This document shows positions 1 through 12,500 of a DNA stretch of 64,000 nt, piece after piece (positions within the stretch are counted from its first letter, which is position 1; the number at the start of each line of letters is the position of its first letter). This stretch comes from Opeltia flavorubescens (lineage: Eukaryota; Ascomycota; Lecanoromycetes; Teloschistales; Teloschistaceae), in the NCBI GenBank assembly GCA_000442125.1, contig KE546970.1:736667-800666 (forward strand), read 5' to 3'. The translations under genes were made by a program, and so were the position numbers. The notes beneath the pieces are model-generated. The model was not told the origin of the DNA and did no database searches. It worked only from the letters and a program-made list of their open reading frames with translations.

Positions 1-812
1 CTATTAATAATATCTATATTAAATTAATTTAACGTATTTTATTATCTATAAAAGCTTTTTTTATTATTATTAATTCTTGTCTATTTTTATAAAAATTTAG
101 TACTATATATAAATCTAAATATTAATAGAAAATTTAATTTTATAATTTATATTTATTATAATTTTAATAAAGTTATATATAAAATAAATAAAAAATTTAA
201 ATAGAAATCTAAATAATTAATTTTATTTTTTAACCGCTTTCTATTAAACGCTAAAATACGCTATTAATTTATAAAATTAAAAATTATAAATATTATTTAA
301 ATAATAAAANAAATCTATTATATAATTAAAATAGTTAAATATATTATTATTATTTATATAAATTATTCTATTATAATTAATATTTTATATTAGACTAGCT
401 TAAATATAGTATTTATTAAAAAAATTAATCTTTATTTAATATAAATCTATAAATATTTTTAATATTTTAAATTTAATATTTATTATAAATCCAGAATTAT
501 AAATACTATTCTAAACATACTATTAAAGCTTACTAGCCGTGAATACTATTTAAAAATAAACGAATCGCTAGATATAAATATTTTTAAAATATAATATTTT
601 TTAATAAACTTAATAAAAATATTAATTAAATTCCGTTAATAATTAATCGATAGATATATTAAAAAAAACCGCTAGATTAAAATTAAAAAATCTATTAAAA
701 TTAATATAAAACTAGATAATAATACCGCTAAATTACTATATTATATTATTAATCGGCTGTTTTATTTTAATAATAATAAGTAAAGCCTATTTTTATATTA
801 TACTATAGATAT
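1..812 (+). mobile_element. Element X copy A: truncated gypsy pol relic
   Basis: This piece aligns in the same orientation with about 18645-19455 of copy C, with C/T and G/A differences typical of RIP. Read through its stops, it gives a Ty3/gypsy RNase H-like stretch, including the remnant 'QTSLN' and a following 'KLNL/KINL' and 'LTSREY' context that I associate with fungal gypsy polyproteins. It starts before the window and ends near 812, where sequence of the opposite orientation (copy B) begins. The family assignment rests on degenerate translation only. Confidence 0.65.
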
Positions 813-3800
813 AAAGTAATAATATTATATTAAAAATAAAAAAACAATCTATTTATAAAATCTATAACTAAATAAATATAGGCGCTAAAAGGCGCTAAAC
901 CTAGTTAGGTAAATATATTTAAAAGGTCTTTTTTAAGCTACGATAATTATTTAATTTTACTTACTTTATTAACCTTCTACTTATATAATATAGCCGTAAT
1001 AGATACTAGTAATAAATAAAGCTATTAGCTTTTAATAATAAGCTCTTTCTCGCTAATAAACGGTTCTTTAGCTTATTTCTACTACTTAATATTAGTATTA
1101 GTATTATTAACGGCTTTATTATAGTTTAAAGCCGATTTTAGATAAAAATAACGCTTATATTCTTTTATTAATATTTTAATATAATTTAAATAGTATTTAA
1201 ATATTTATTAGTTATTTTTTAACCTATAATTAATCTAATAAATAAGGTATTAAATAAAAAAACCTCTATTTTTATAGATACGGTATTTATAGAGAATTCG
1301 TTTAATTTTAAACTTTTTAATATTATTAATAATAATTAAAGGTATAAATATATAATAATATTAATAGAAATTATTATTAAAGTTAATAATAAACTTTAAA
1401 TATATTATAAATATTATAATATAAATTTTAATAGTAAATAGTAGTTTTAAATAGTAGGCTAATAGTTTAATATATTTAATAATCTTTAAAGGGCCTACTA
1501 GCTATTATTTAATTTTTTTAAAAGTAAACTCTAATATATTATAGTTTTAATATAAATATATTTTTATAAAATCGCTGACTTTAAAATAAACTAGTTAGTA
1601 ATATATATTATAGTATTTTTTTATTTTTATTATAGTAAAAGTAATAGTATTTTTAATATTAATATATATAAACCGTTACTCTTCTATAATTATTAATATT
1701 ATAGTAGTTTATAAAAAAATAATAAATTATAATTTAAAGTCGTCTAATATAATAATATAATAGTATATAATAATTTTAATAATTTAATTAAATTATTTTA
1801 ATATATTATTAATTTATAAATATTAAATAATAGAATATTATAAACCTACTTTTAATATTTTTAATATTTAATATTATAATTAACCTATAAATTTCTTATT
1901 ACGATTTAAAATTATTATTTATAATATACCTTAATTTAGTTTTACTAGTTTATTTAATAGCTATTCGATCTATTATTTACTATTTTAAATAGTTTTCTTA
2001 GATATATAAATAACTACTTTAATAAATTTAACTATTATTAATATATAATAATCGTATCTTTTATATAATTTTAATAAAATAAGGATACAATTAATAATAA
2101 ATATATAAAATAATTTTATTAGGGTAAATACTAATTATAGGATTCTATATAAATAATAATAAGATATTTATATAATTTAATACTATAGATAATAATAAAT
2201 AAGTTTATATAATTTTATTAATATATTATATATATAAAAGCCTTCTATTAAATATTCGTACGTATATATATAACTGGAATAGCTTATTTTATTATATACT
2301 AGTTAGAATACTTTCTTTTTTATATTTATAAATATTACTAAATATAAACCTCGTTTATTATTATTAAAGTAGAATAACGTATTAATAATATAATAAAGTA
2401 GTTTAATAATATTATTATCTAGTTTTATATTAATTTTAATAGATTTTTTAACTTTAATTTAATAACCCTTTTTTATATACTTATTAATTAATTATTAGCG
2501 GAATTTAATTAATATTTCTATTAGATTTACTAGAAAGTAATATATTATAAAAATATCTATATCTAATAATTTATCTATTTTTAAACGGTATTTATAGCTA
2601 GTAAACTTTAATAATATATTTAGAACTATATTTATAATTTTAAATTTATAATAAATATTAAACCTAAAATATTAGAAGTATTTAAAAGCTTATATTAAAT
2701 AAAAGTTAATTTTTTTATAAATACTATATTTAAGCTGGTCTAATATAAAATATTAACTATAATAAAATAGTCTATATAAATAATAAGAATATATTTATTT
2801 ATTTTAATTATATAATAAATCTTTTTAATTATTTAAATAATATTTATAACTTTTAATTTTATAAATTAATAATATATTTTAACGTCTAATAGTAAATAGT
2901 TAAAAAATAAAATCGATTATTTAGATTTTTATTTAAATTTTTCGCCTATTTTATAAATAACTTTATTTATATTATAATAAATATAAATTATAAAATCGAA
3001 TTTTTTATTAATATCTAGATTTATATATAATACTAAACTTTTATTAAAATAAACTAGAATTAATAATAATAAAAAAAGCTTTTATAAATAATAAAACGCG
3101 TTAAATTTTTTAAATATAAATACTATTAATAAACTTTAGTTAGTAGATTTTTTATAAATATTATTTTTAATAGTAATATCGCGGTTTATATAAATTTTAT
3201 ATTTTTAGAATAGTTTAATAATAGTTATATAATTATAAATATATTATTAAAAATAACCTATTAAACTAAAATATTTTTTAAGCTATTAAAATATATATAA
3301 AAATAAAAGCTTTAAAATTACTTCTAGTTTATTTTTTATTATAATAAACTTAAAAATATTAACCTTCTAGCCTAATAAATATATAAAAATATAGCTAATA
3401 AACGATTTTATAAATAATAAATATAGATTTATAGCGTTAAATATACTAAAAATCTAATTATAATACTCCGCGTATTTTTTTATTAAAAAGAAAAAAACTA
3501 TAATATTATTAATATAAGTTTTATAAAAAAAATAAAATAAATATAAAATTTTATTTATTATTTATTATATATAAGTTAGTAAATTATAATAGCCTATTAC
3601 TAATACTTTAAATATTTTTTACTTTTAATACGAGACTATTATTAAACGGTAGCGATATTATTAGTTAATTTATTATTAGTAGAAAAAGTTTATAAAATTT
3701 ATTATAAAAAGAATTTTAGCGTTATAAATTTATACTAGAATTTCTATTTATAATAGAATTAAATAGGTATTTAATATTATAATTTTATTAAATATTCGAA

Positions 3801-6800
3801 TATTAATAACTAGCACTGGGCCACCGCTCCAGTGGGATTTTGCTGCTGGCAGCTGGCAGCTGGTAGAGCTGGCAGCCAGCTTGGCGCCAAGAATTTGCTT
3901 CCACGGTCGCAAATTTAGAGAGCAAGACTTTCCTAGGGCGATTACGCAACCAGTTTTCGTCCGATTCTCTTAAAAAGTGGTTTATTAGAAAGCGCTTGTT
4001 AAGCGCTTTAAACTAAGCTACTTTGCACGTTACTGTGTAAAAAACTAACGAAGTTATTCAGCTGCAAAAAACCAGCTCTTTTGGTGGTTAACAGGGGTAA
4101 AATTAGCCTAACCCGTTTTNTATCTGCCTTNATTNNATACCAANNGATAANNNTTATGCTTATTTCGGGTCGGGAAGCCGATAAGGGACGTTTTCCAATA
4201 TATAATAGATAATACAGTTTTTAAAATTTTAATCAATATCTTTTTAAACTATAAAGTAAAAAAATAAGATTAAAATAATTATAGTAGTTTATTTTATCCG
4301 ATTTTATTTATAAAACTTATTAAAGATTTTATTAATAACCTTTTTATTATAAATATTAATAGAATATATATAGATTTATTTAAATTTATAAATTTACTCC
4401 TAATTTTCTATTAATAAAATATTTATATATTTTAACTCCGGTATATTAATTATACTACCGGTATTTTATTATAGGCGCGGGTAGCGTTTAATTAAAATAG
4501 CTAAAATAGCTCGTTTAACCTATATTCTAAAGATTATTACTTTTATAAAATATACTACTTCTATTTAATTATTAAAATTAATAAATAGTATAATAGCGGT
4601 ATTTAAGACTACTATAACTATTATAATAGCTATTATATAGCGTTTAAAATTCTTTAAAAATTATTTAAACTTTCGTTTTACCTTTTAATATCTAATTTAT
4701 AATTTTCCGAACTAATTTAATAATATTTATTAGCTTTATATTTTTAAATANTATTTANCTAAATNTTTATANCTNATTAAATAAAAAATAGTAAATTATT
4801 TTAAATATAGATTTATTTAAATATATAATCTATAATATATATATAATTAGCAAAAATATTTAAAGTTTCTAGCTTATAAATAAAATTACGGTTTTATAAA
4901 AAATTTAAAAGGCTTTAATATAAGCTAGTAATTTTAACGGCTTTATTAATATATAATAGTATTATAATACGTTAAATATTATAAATAATAACGATCTTTT
5001 TAGTACTTTTAATACTAATAATAATTAATACTACTATATTATTATAGAAACTAATAGTTATTATATTTATAAATAAATATATATTAATATCTTTAAACTT
5101 TATAGTATTAATATAAATAAATATATTAGCGTTTAAATTATTTATTAAATAGAATTCGCGTATAATAATAGTAAACTTTATAACTTTTTTATTAAATATA
5201 AAAATTTTAATAATAGTAAATTTAATAATATTATATTACCTTTTACTAATATTTTTAATATTTATAAAAGCTAATATCTTTTAAATTATAGTATATAGTA
5301 GCTATTTTAGTAGAAATTTTCGGTTAATTAAGCTTATTAAAGTTATTATATAGCCTGTATTTTAATAGAAACTATAATTTTTAATATTTAGTTATAAACG
5401 AATATTTATAGTTATATAATAATATTTTTAAAAGATAAAATCTATTATTTATATATCCTTTATAATTAAATAAATTAATTAGAATTCTTATAATAATAGC
5501 TATTTAATAATTTTTAATTTAATAATTTCCGGCGTATTTTTAAATAGTTTAATTAGTTTTAAATAAATTTATACTAGTACTAGTAGAACGTTTAACTTAA
5601 TAGTTAGTTTAACCGTAGTAGCTATAGTTAAAAGTAGTTTTTTATTATAGCCGGAATGTAAGTATTAATATAAAGCGTTATTTAATTTAAAAATTTTATT
5701 ATATTTATTATATTATTATATTTTAATTAATTTAAATTTTATACGCTTTATTATAGTAAAATAGAATTCTTTTATATTATTATACTAGTTAGGATTTTTA
5801 ATAATAGTATATAAAATTTTATTAAATTTTTTATTTACTATATATTTAACTTTAATAAAGTCTATTAATTAGTCGAAGCTATTTTTATAATTCTAGTACT
5901 ATTTCGTTTTATTACCTAGAATCTACTCGCCGGAAGCTTCCTATTAAAAATAGGCTTATTAATTATTCGGCTAGCGGCTTTTATATAAATTCCGGCTATT
6001 ATACTATTAATAGCTATAATTTTATTAATTTTCGGTTTAATTTTATTATAGCGGAGTAATTGCTTTAAATGGAAACTATTAATAATTATTTTAAATAATA
6101 CGCTAATTATTTTATATACTAGACTCGCTTTTAATTAATAGAGTTTACGGAGTTATAAAAAAGTTCCGGTATTAATATATAATAGGAAATATATTCGATT
6201 AGTTTTTTTATATATAGCTTAAATACGTAAATAAATATTTAAATATATAAAAAGAATTATTTTATAATATCTAGTATACTACTACTCCTTTATATTATTT
6301 ATCTTTATTTTTTTATAAAAGATTTAGTTTTAAGGCCTCGCGGTTTTTATTATTATTATAAATATTAAATTAATTATTTTTTTTATTTTAAAAAAACTTA
6401 TAAAAGATTTTAATAATAATTATTATAATTTTATCTAGAATCGATATTTATAGCCGGGTATTAAAATATTTAATATTAATTATTATTTAAATATTTTTAA
6501 TAAATATTATTTTTATATTTTTTACTTTAATAATAATATTATTAAAATATTTTATAAGGTTTTCTTAAATCCGTATATTATTAATAGTTTAATATATTTA
6601 TTTTAACTATATTAAAGTAGTAGACGGTAGCTCGTTAAAATAATTTTTAAAAAATATATACTATAGTTTAATACTTTCGTCTAATTATAACGATTTTTAA
6701 ATAGGTTTATTAATTATAATAATAAATTATATAACTACTTTATTCTATAAATAAAAATCTAGATTATAATATATTAATAATATATTTATTATTTTATATT

Positions 6801-6857
6801 TAATTTTTATACGCTATATAAAAGCGTATATATTATAATAGATATTATATAACTATT
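813..6857 (-). mobile_element. Element X copy B: inverted RIPped gypsy relic
   Basis: Reverse complements of many stretches match copy C: 2330-3070 with 18721-19450, 3060-3810 with 17980-18720, 4209-5215 with 16967-17970, 5214-5430 with 9060-9284, 5940-6120 with about 8400-8580, 6600-6857 with about 7660-7930, and 850-1900 with 27268-28600. The order is collinear, so B is a nearly full inverted copy lacking the two later insertions present in C. It is interrupted by a normal-composition segment at about 3810-4208. Its 5' end (right side, near 6857) lacks about 0.7 kb that copy C retains. Ambiguous bases occur at 310 (in copy A) and around 4752-4775. Confidence 0.75.
3810..4208. other. Un-RIPped insertion inside copy B
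   Basis: About 0.4 kb of ordinary composition, with frequent CA and TG, sits inside otherwise RIP-destroyed DNA. Copy C has no counterpart: its element X sequence runs straight across the equivalent point (about 17975). The segment opens with a short hairpin (CACTGG...CCAGTG, about 3814-3834), contains CTGGCAG-type short repeats (about 3842-3880) and a palindrome around AAGCGCTTGTTAAGCGCTT (near 3990), and carries a cluster of N bases (about 4120-4155). I recognise no coding sequence, tRNA or known MITE. It is either a late insertion or single-copy DNA that RIP ignored. Confidence 0.7.
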
Positions 6858-6960
6858 ACAGTTGGCAATAATCTAGTTTAATATAATATTATAGAACCGT
6901 TATATAGCTTCGGCTAAAATATTATATTGTTACCTTAAGGGCCTCTACTAATACAACCAC
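6858..6960 (+). repeat. LTR-like fragment at centre of inverted repeat
   Basis: The first 90-100 bases closely resemble the start of the gypsy-1 LTR (shared 'ACAGTTGGCAATA', then 'CCGTTATATAGCTT'). The similarity then breaks down near 'ACCTTAAGGGCC'. It lies exactly between the inverted copies B and C of element X. It may be the remnant 5' LTR of copy C, which would make X and gypsy-1 related families, or an independent LTR fragment. Confidence 0.5.
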
Positions 6961-9284
6961 TAAATATTAATAGTATAGTAAAGTTACGTTAAACGCCACG
7001 AATAATTTATACGCGATCTATCGCGTATATACCGCGTATATTTTATAGTATATATACTTTTAAAAAAAGCTCTTTTTATTAAGCTACGAGTATTATCTAA
7101 AGTAAATAATAGTAGAATTATAGATATATTTATTGTTTTTATAGCTATTTTATTATATTAAAATAAGGTATAAAAGAAGATTTATTAATTATTAACTATA
7201 ATTCTAGCTATTTTATAGATTCTAGCTAGGCTTTTATTTATATATTCCGGATCGTTAGATTACTAAATATATTTTTATAATATTTAGTAAAATTATTTTA
7301 AATAAATAATTTATTTTTAGCGTTTAATAGCGTAATATAATTATATTATTAAATTTTAAATTTACTACTAATTATATAATAAAAATCCTATTATAATAAT
7401 AATAAAGTAGATTTATAAATAATAATAATCCGTTATAATAATAGTAAATTTTTTTAAATAAATAATTATTTATAAACGCCCGTTTAATTTAGCTATTAAA
7501 ATTTTTAATATAAAATTTCTAGAATTAACTAATTATTATATTAGTAAATCTAGTAATTCTACTAGCGATTACTAAATTATAATAAAAAATTTATAATATT
7601 AGTTTATTTTAATTAAAAAATAATAAATAGCCTATAAAATTTATAAAATTATATAATATTTATTATAATATATACGCTTTTATATAATATATAAAAGTTA
7701 AAAATAAAATAATAAATATATTATTAATATATTATAGTTTAGATATTTATTTATAGAATAAAATAATTATATAATTTATTATTATAATTAATAAATTTAT
7801 TTATAAATCGCTATATTTAAATAAAAATATTAAATTATAATATATATTTTTTAAAAATTATTTTAGTAAGCTATTATCTATTATATTAATATAACTAGAA
7901 ATAAATTATTATACTATTAATAATATATAGATTTAAAAAAACCTTTTAAAATATTTTAATAATATTATTATTAAAGTAAAAAATATAAAAATAATATTTA
8001 TTAAAAATATTTAAATAATAATTAATATTAAATATTTTAATATTCGATTATAAATATTAATTTTAAATAAAATTATAATAACTATTATTAAAATCTTTTA
8101 TAAATTCTTTTAAAATAAAAAAAATAATTAATTTAATATTTATAGTAGTAATAAAAACCGCGAAATATTAAAATTAAATTTTTTATAAAAGAATAGAAAT
8201 AAATAATATAAAGAAATAATAGTATATTAGTTATTATAATATAATTTTTTTATATATCTAAATATTTATTTATATATCCGAATTATATATTAAAAAACTA
8301 ATTAAATATATTTTCTATTCTATATTAATACTGGAATTTTTTTATAATTTTATAAGCTCTATTAATTAAAAATAAGCCGAGTTTATAAAATGATTAGCGT
8401 ATTATTTAAAATATTTATTAATAATATTTATTTAAAATTATTACTCTATTATAATAAATTTAAATTGGAAATTAATAAAATTATAATTATTAATAGCGTA
8501 ATAATAGCCGGAATTTATATAAAAGCCGCTAGTTAAATAACTAGCGAGTGTATTTTTAATAGAAAGCTTTTAATAAATAGGTTTTAAATAATAAAATAGA
8601 ATATTATTAAAATTATAAAAATAGTTTTTATTAATTAATAGATTTTATTAAAGCCGAATATATAATAAATAAAAAATTTAATAAAGTTCTATATATTACT
8701 ATTAAAAATCCTAATTAGTATAATAATATAATAGAATTCTATTTTATTATAATAAAGTATATAAAATTTAAATTAATTAAAATATACTAATATAATAAAT
8801 ATAATAAAATTTTTAAATTAAATAACGTTTTATATTAATATTTATACTTTAATTATAATAAAAAACTATTTTTAATTATAATTACTATAATTAAACCGAT
8901 TATTAAATTAAATATTTTATTAATATTAATATAAATTTATTTAAAATTAATTAAATTATTTAAAAAAATATTAGAGATTATTAAATTAGAAATTATTAAA
9001 TAATTATTATTATAAACGCTATAATTAATTCGTTTAACTATAAAAAATATATTAATAGTAGGTTTTACCTTTTAAAAATATTATTATATAATAGTAAATA
9101 TTCGTTTATAATTAAATATAAAAAATTATAGCTTTTATTAAAATATAAACTATATAATAAATTTAATTAACCGAAAGTTTCTATTAAAATAGCTACTATA
9201 TACTATAATTTAAAAAATACTAGCTTTTATAATTATTAAAAATATTANTAAAAGGCGATATAATATTATTAAATTTATAATTAT
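6961..9284 (+). mobile_element. Element X copy C, 5' segment (gag side)
   Basis: This is the sense-oriented 5' part of copy C. From about 7660 onward it matches the reverse complement of copy B; 6961-7660 is present only here. It ends at the left target-site duplication of gypsy-1, and the element resumes at 16967. It is RIP-destroyed, and no domain can be named safely in this part. One ambiguous base lies at about 9248. Confidence 0.65.
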
Positions 9285-9541
9285 TGTTACAGTTGGCAAT
9301 AGTCTAGTTTATTATAATATCGCAGAGCCGTTATATAGCTTTAGCTAAGACGTTATATCGCTATATTATACTAGTAGGAAAGAGGGCCTATATAGTTAAA
9401 GGAATTCCCTTTAATATTTATAACTCTTTAGATATTAATATATATATATTCTTTATATATAGCTCTATATATATAATAGTAGAATACTAGACTATTACTA
9501 ATATTTTTATATAGTTTCCTTACTATTATATCCTTTTTATA
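9285..9541 (+). repeat. Gypsy-1 5' LTR
   Basis: It begins TGTTACAGTTGGCAAT and ends ...CCTTTTTATA, where the terminal CA has become TA by RIP. It aligns end to end with the 3' LTR at the same length, and differences are mostly C/T or G/A. Boundaries are set by the flanking ATTAT duplication. Confidence 0.88.
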
Positions 9542-9599
9542 CTTTAATATTTCTATTTTTTATAAAAAACAGTTTAACTATATCGCGAAGTTATAATAT

Positions 9600-12500
9600 A
9601 AAGTAATAATAGTAATACTACACTTATAACTAAATTATAACCGCTAACGAATATAGCTATATTATAAAATAATAATATAAATAAACTTATTAGTAATATT
9701 TTAAATATAGAGATTTAAGCCCTCGAAGTAGAATAAGCTCTAGCCTATTAATAAAAAAGATTAAAAATATTAAAAATTAAAAAGGAATTAGAATTTTTAG
9801 AGTTATTTATTATTATATATTAATAATAAATCTTTAAAATCTTAATTAACAACTTTAAATATATTAAAAGGTAGAAAATAAATAAAAAATCGAAGTTAAA
9901 GATCCCTAACCTTATTCGATATAAAGGTAAAAGTTATATAAAATATACGCTATTTAAGCGCGAATATAAATATATTTTTAAAATTTATCTAATTATATAT
10001 AAAACGGAAATTTTAAGGATTTTATTTAGTATAAACTACTTCGGTTATTATTTAATAAATATATAAAATTAAATTAAAAAAATAAATTTAAATATTAGGT
10101 TTAAAATAATCTAAAAAAAATAATTAAAATTTTTATTAAATTAATTTAATTTTTAAACTATCCGCGGTATTAAAGTAATATTATAATACTTTAATATAAA
10201 ATATTATAATAGATAAAATATTTTCTTATTTATTAAATATTTAAAAGATTTTAAAAATTATATAAAAGAATTTTTACTAGATTATATTTAAGTAAATATT
10301 CTAAGGAACGCTTTTTAAAGTAATATAGCCGATAAAATATTTAAAATATCTAATCCTCTAAAAATATATTAAAGGATTATTAATTAAGTAGTTAAAATTA
10401 AATCGGTTTAATTATAATATTAAACGCGTATTAATTATAATAATATAAATACTAAAGTATTAAATTTTAGAAGCTATAAAAATAGTTAAAAAGAATAAAA
10501 TCCGTTTAATACTATTATACCGGCGATTAGTATAAATATAATAATAACTAATTATAGAGATTATAAAGGCCAGTATAGTTCCTAAAAATATAGTATAAAT
10601 AGTAGCCGCGGATATTATAAGGATAGTAATATATTAATAATAATTATTTATTAAAAATATAGTAAAAAAGGCTATAAAAGACCCGATTACCTTTATAAAG
10701 ATAAAGAAGGAAAAGATAAAACCTAATAGATATTATTTTTATACTACTAGGTCGCTAATAAATAGGGCTATAAATATTTTATCTAGTTATAAATATAATT
10801 ATTTAAAAAGAAGAATAAGAGGTTAAATTAACTATACTTATTAATTATAGTATAAGCCTAAATTTTATATTATAATATTATATAAAGAAGCTAAGGCTAT
10901 ATAATAACCGCGATATTAAAACGCCGGTTAGAATATTAAATAATACGAATTTAACTTATTTTTAAAAATATAAATTTCTAATTAACTTTACTAATTTAAA
11001 AAAAAAATTTAAAATAATAATAAATAAATATATTAAAGCGAATATTAAGTTTTTTAATATTATATTTAGCCTTTTATAGTTATATTAATATAATTTAGAT
11101 ATTAATTAGATCTATATATAATAAATATAACGTAATTTTAATACTATCCTAGTAGAAATAAATATTAAACTAATCCCGGCTGAAGAATTAGGATATTTAT
11201 TAAAAATAGAAGGATTTAAATAGTTATACCTTTTTAATATAGAATTATATAATAAAAATAACGTAATTACTTTATATAATACTAAAGAGGTAATTTTATT
11301 TAAAAAGTATACTAATTTAAAAAGGGTTTATAATTTTTAAAAAGCTAATAAATTTTTTAAATATTTTATAAGTAATTACGCCTTTAAAATAATAAATAAT
11401 TTATTATTTAGATTTTTATATAATTTTTTAATTATTAAATTAAAGGTTTTATAGATCTATATTAATAAAAACCTAATAAAGGGGTTTATTTATTATTTAA
11501 TATCGCGAGTTAATACTCCGATTATATTTATAAAAAAAAAAAATAATAGCTTTTACCTTTATATTAACTATTAAAGGCTAAACCGGGTTATTATTAAAAA
11601 CCAGTATTTTTTTCCTCTAATATTAGAAGCTTTAAATAGGCTATATAAAATAATAATTTTTACCCGCTTAAATATCCGGAATACTTATTATTATATTAGA
11701 ATTCGAAAAGACAATAAATAGAAAATAATATTTTATATTTATTATAACTATTTCGAATATTATATTATATTATTTAGTTTAATAAATACCCCGGTTATCT
11801 TTTAAATATATATTAATAACGTTTTTAAAAACTTCCTAAACCTTTTTATTATAGTATATATAAATAATTTACTAGTTTACTCTAAGAATAAAACCGAGTA
11901 TTTAATATATATATAAAAAGTCCTTATAAAACTATTATAATATAAGCTATATATTAAATTAAAAAAATATTTATTTAATATATATAAAGTTAAATTTATA
12001 AAATTTATTATTTATTTTAGTAGTATTATAATAAAAGAATCCTATATTAAATATATAAAGAATTAACCTTTTTTAAAATTATATTATAATATATAATATT
12101 TTTTTAAATTCGTAAACTTTTATTAATATTTTATTAAAATATTCTTACGGGTAGTACTATTATTAATATTATTATTAAAGGGCGGTAATAAGAGGAAGTT
12201 TAATATTAAGTTTATTCTAATTAAAAAAGTAGTTAGTATATTTAAAATATTAAAGAAACGCTTTATAATAGCGCCTATTCTATAATAATTTAATTATATA
12301 TTCTAGATTTATATTAAAATAGATATCTTAAAATATATTATTTTAGTAATTATTTTACAGCCTTTTAATACTAGTATATAGATTTACTAGTACCTTATCG
12401 CTTATTAATTCTAGAAGAAAATAATAATTAAATATAATTATAGTATTAGAGATTTAGAAATACTAGTTATTATTTACGCTTATAAATAATAGCGATATTA

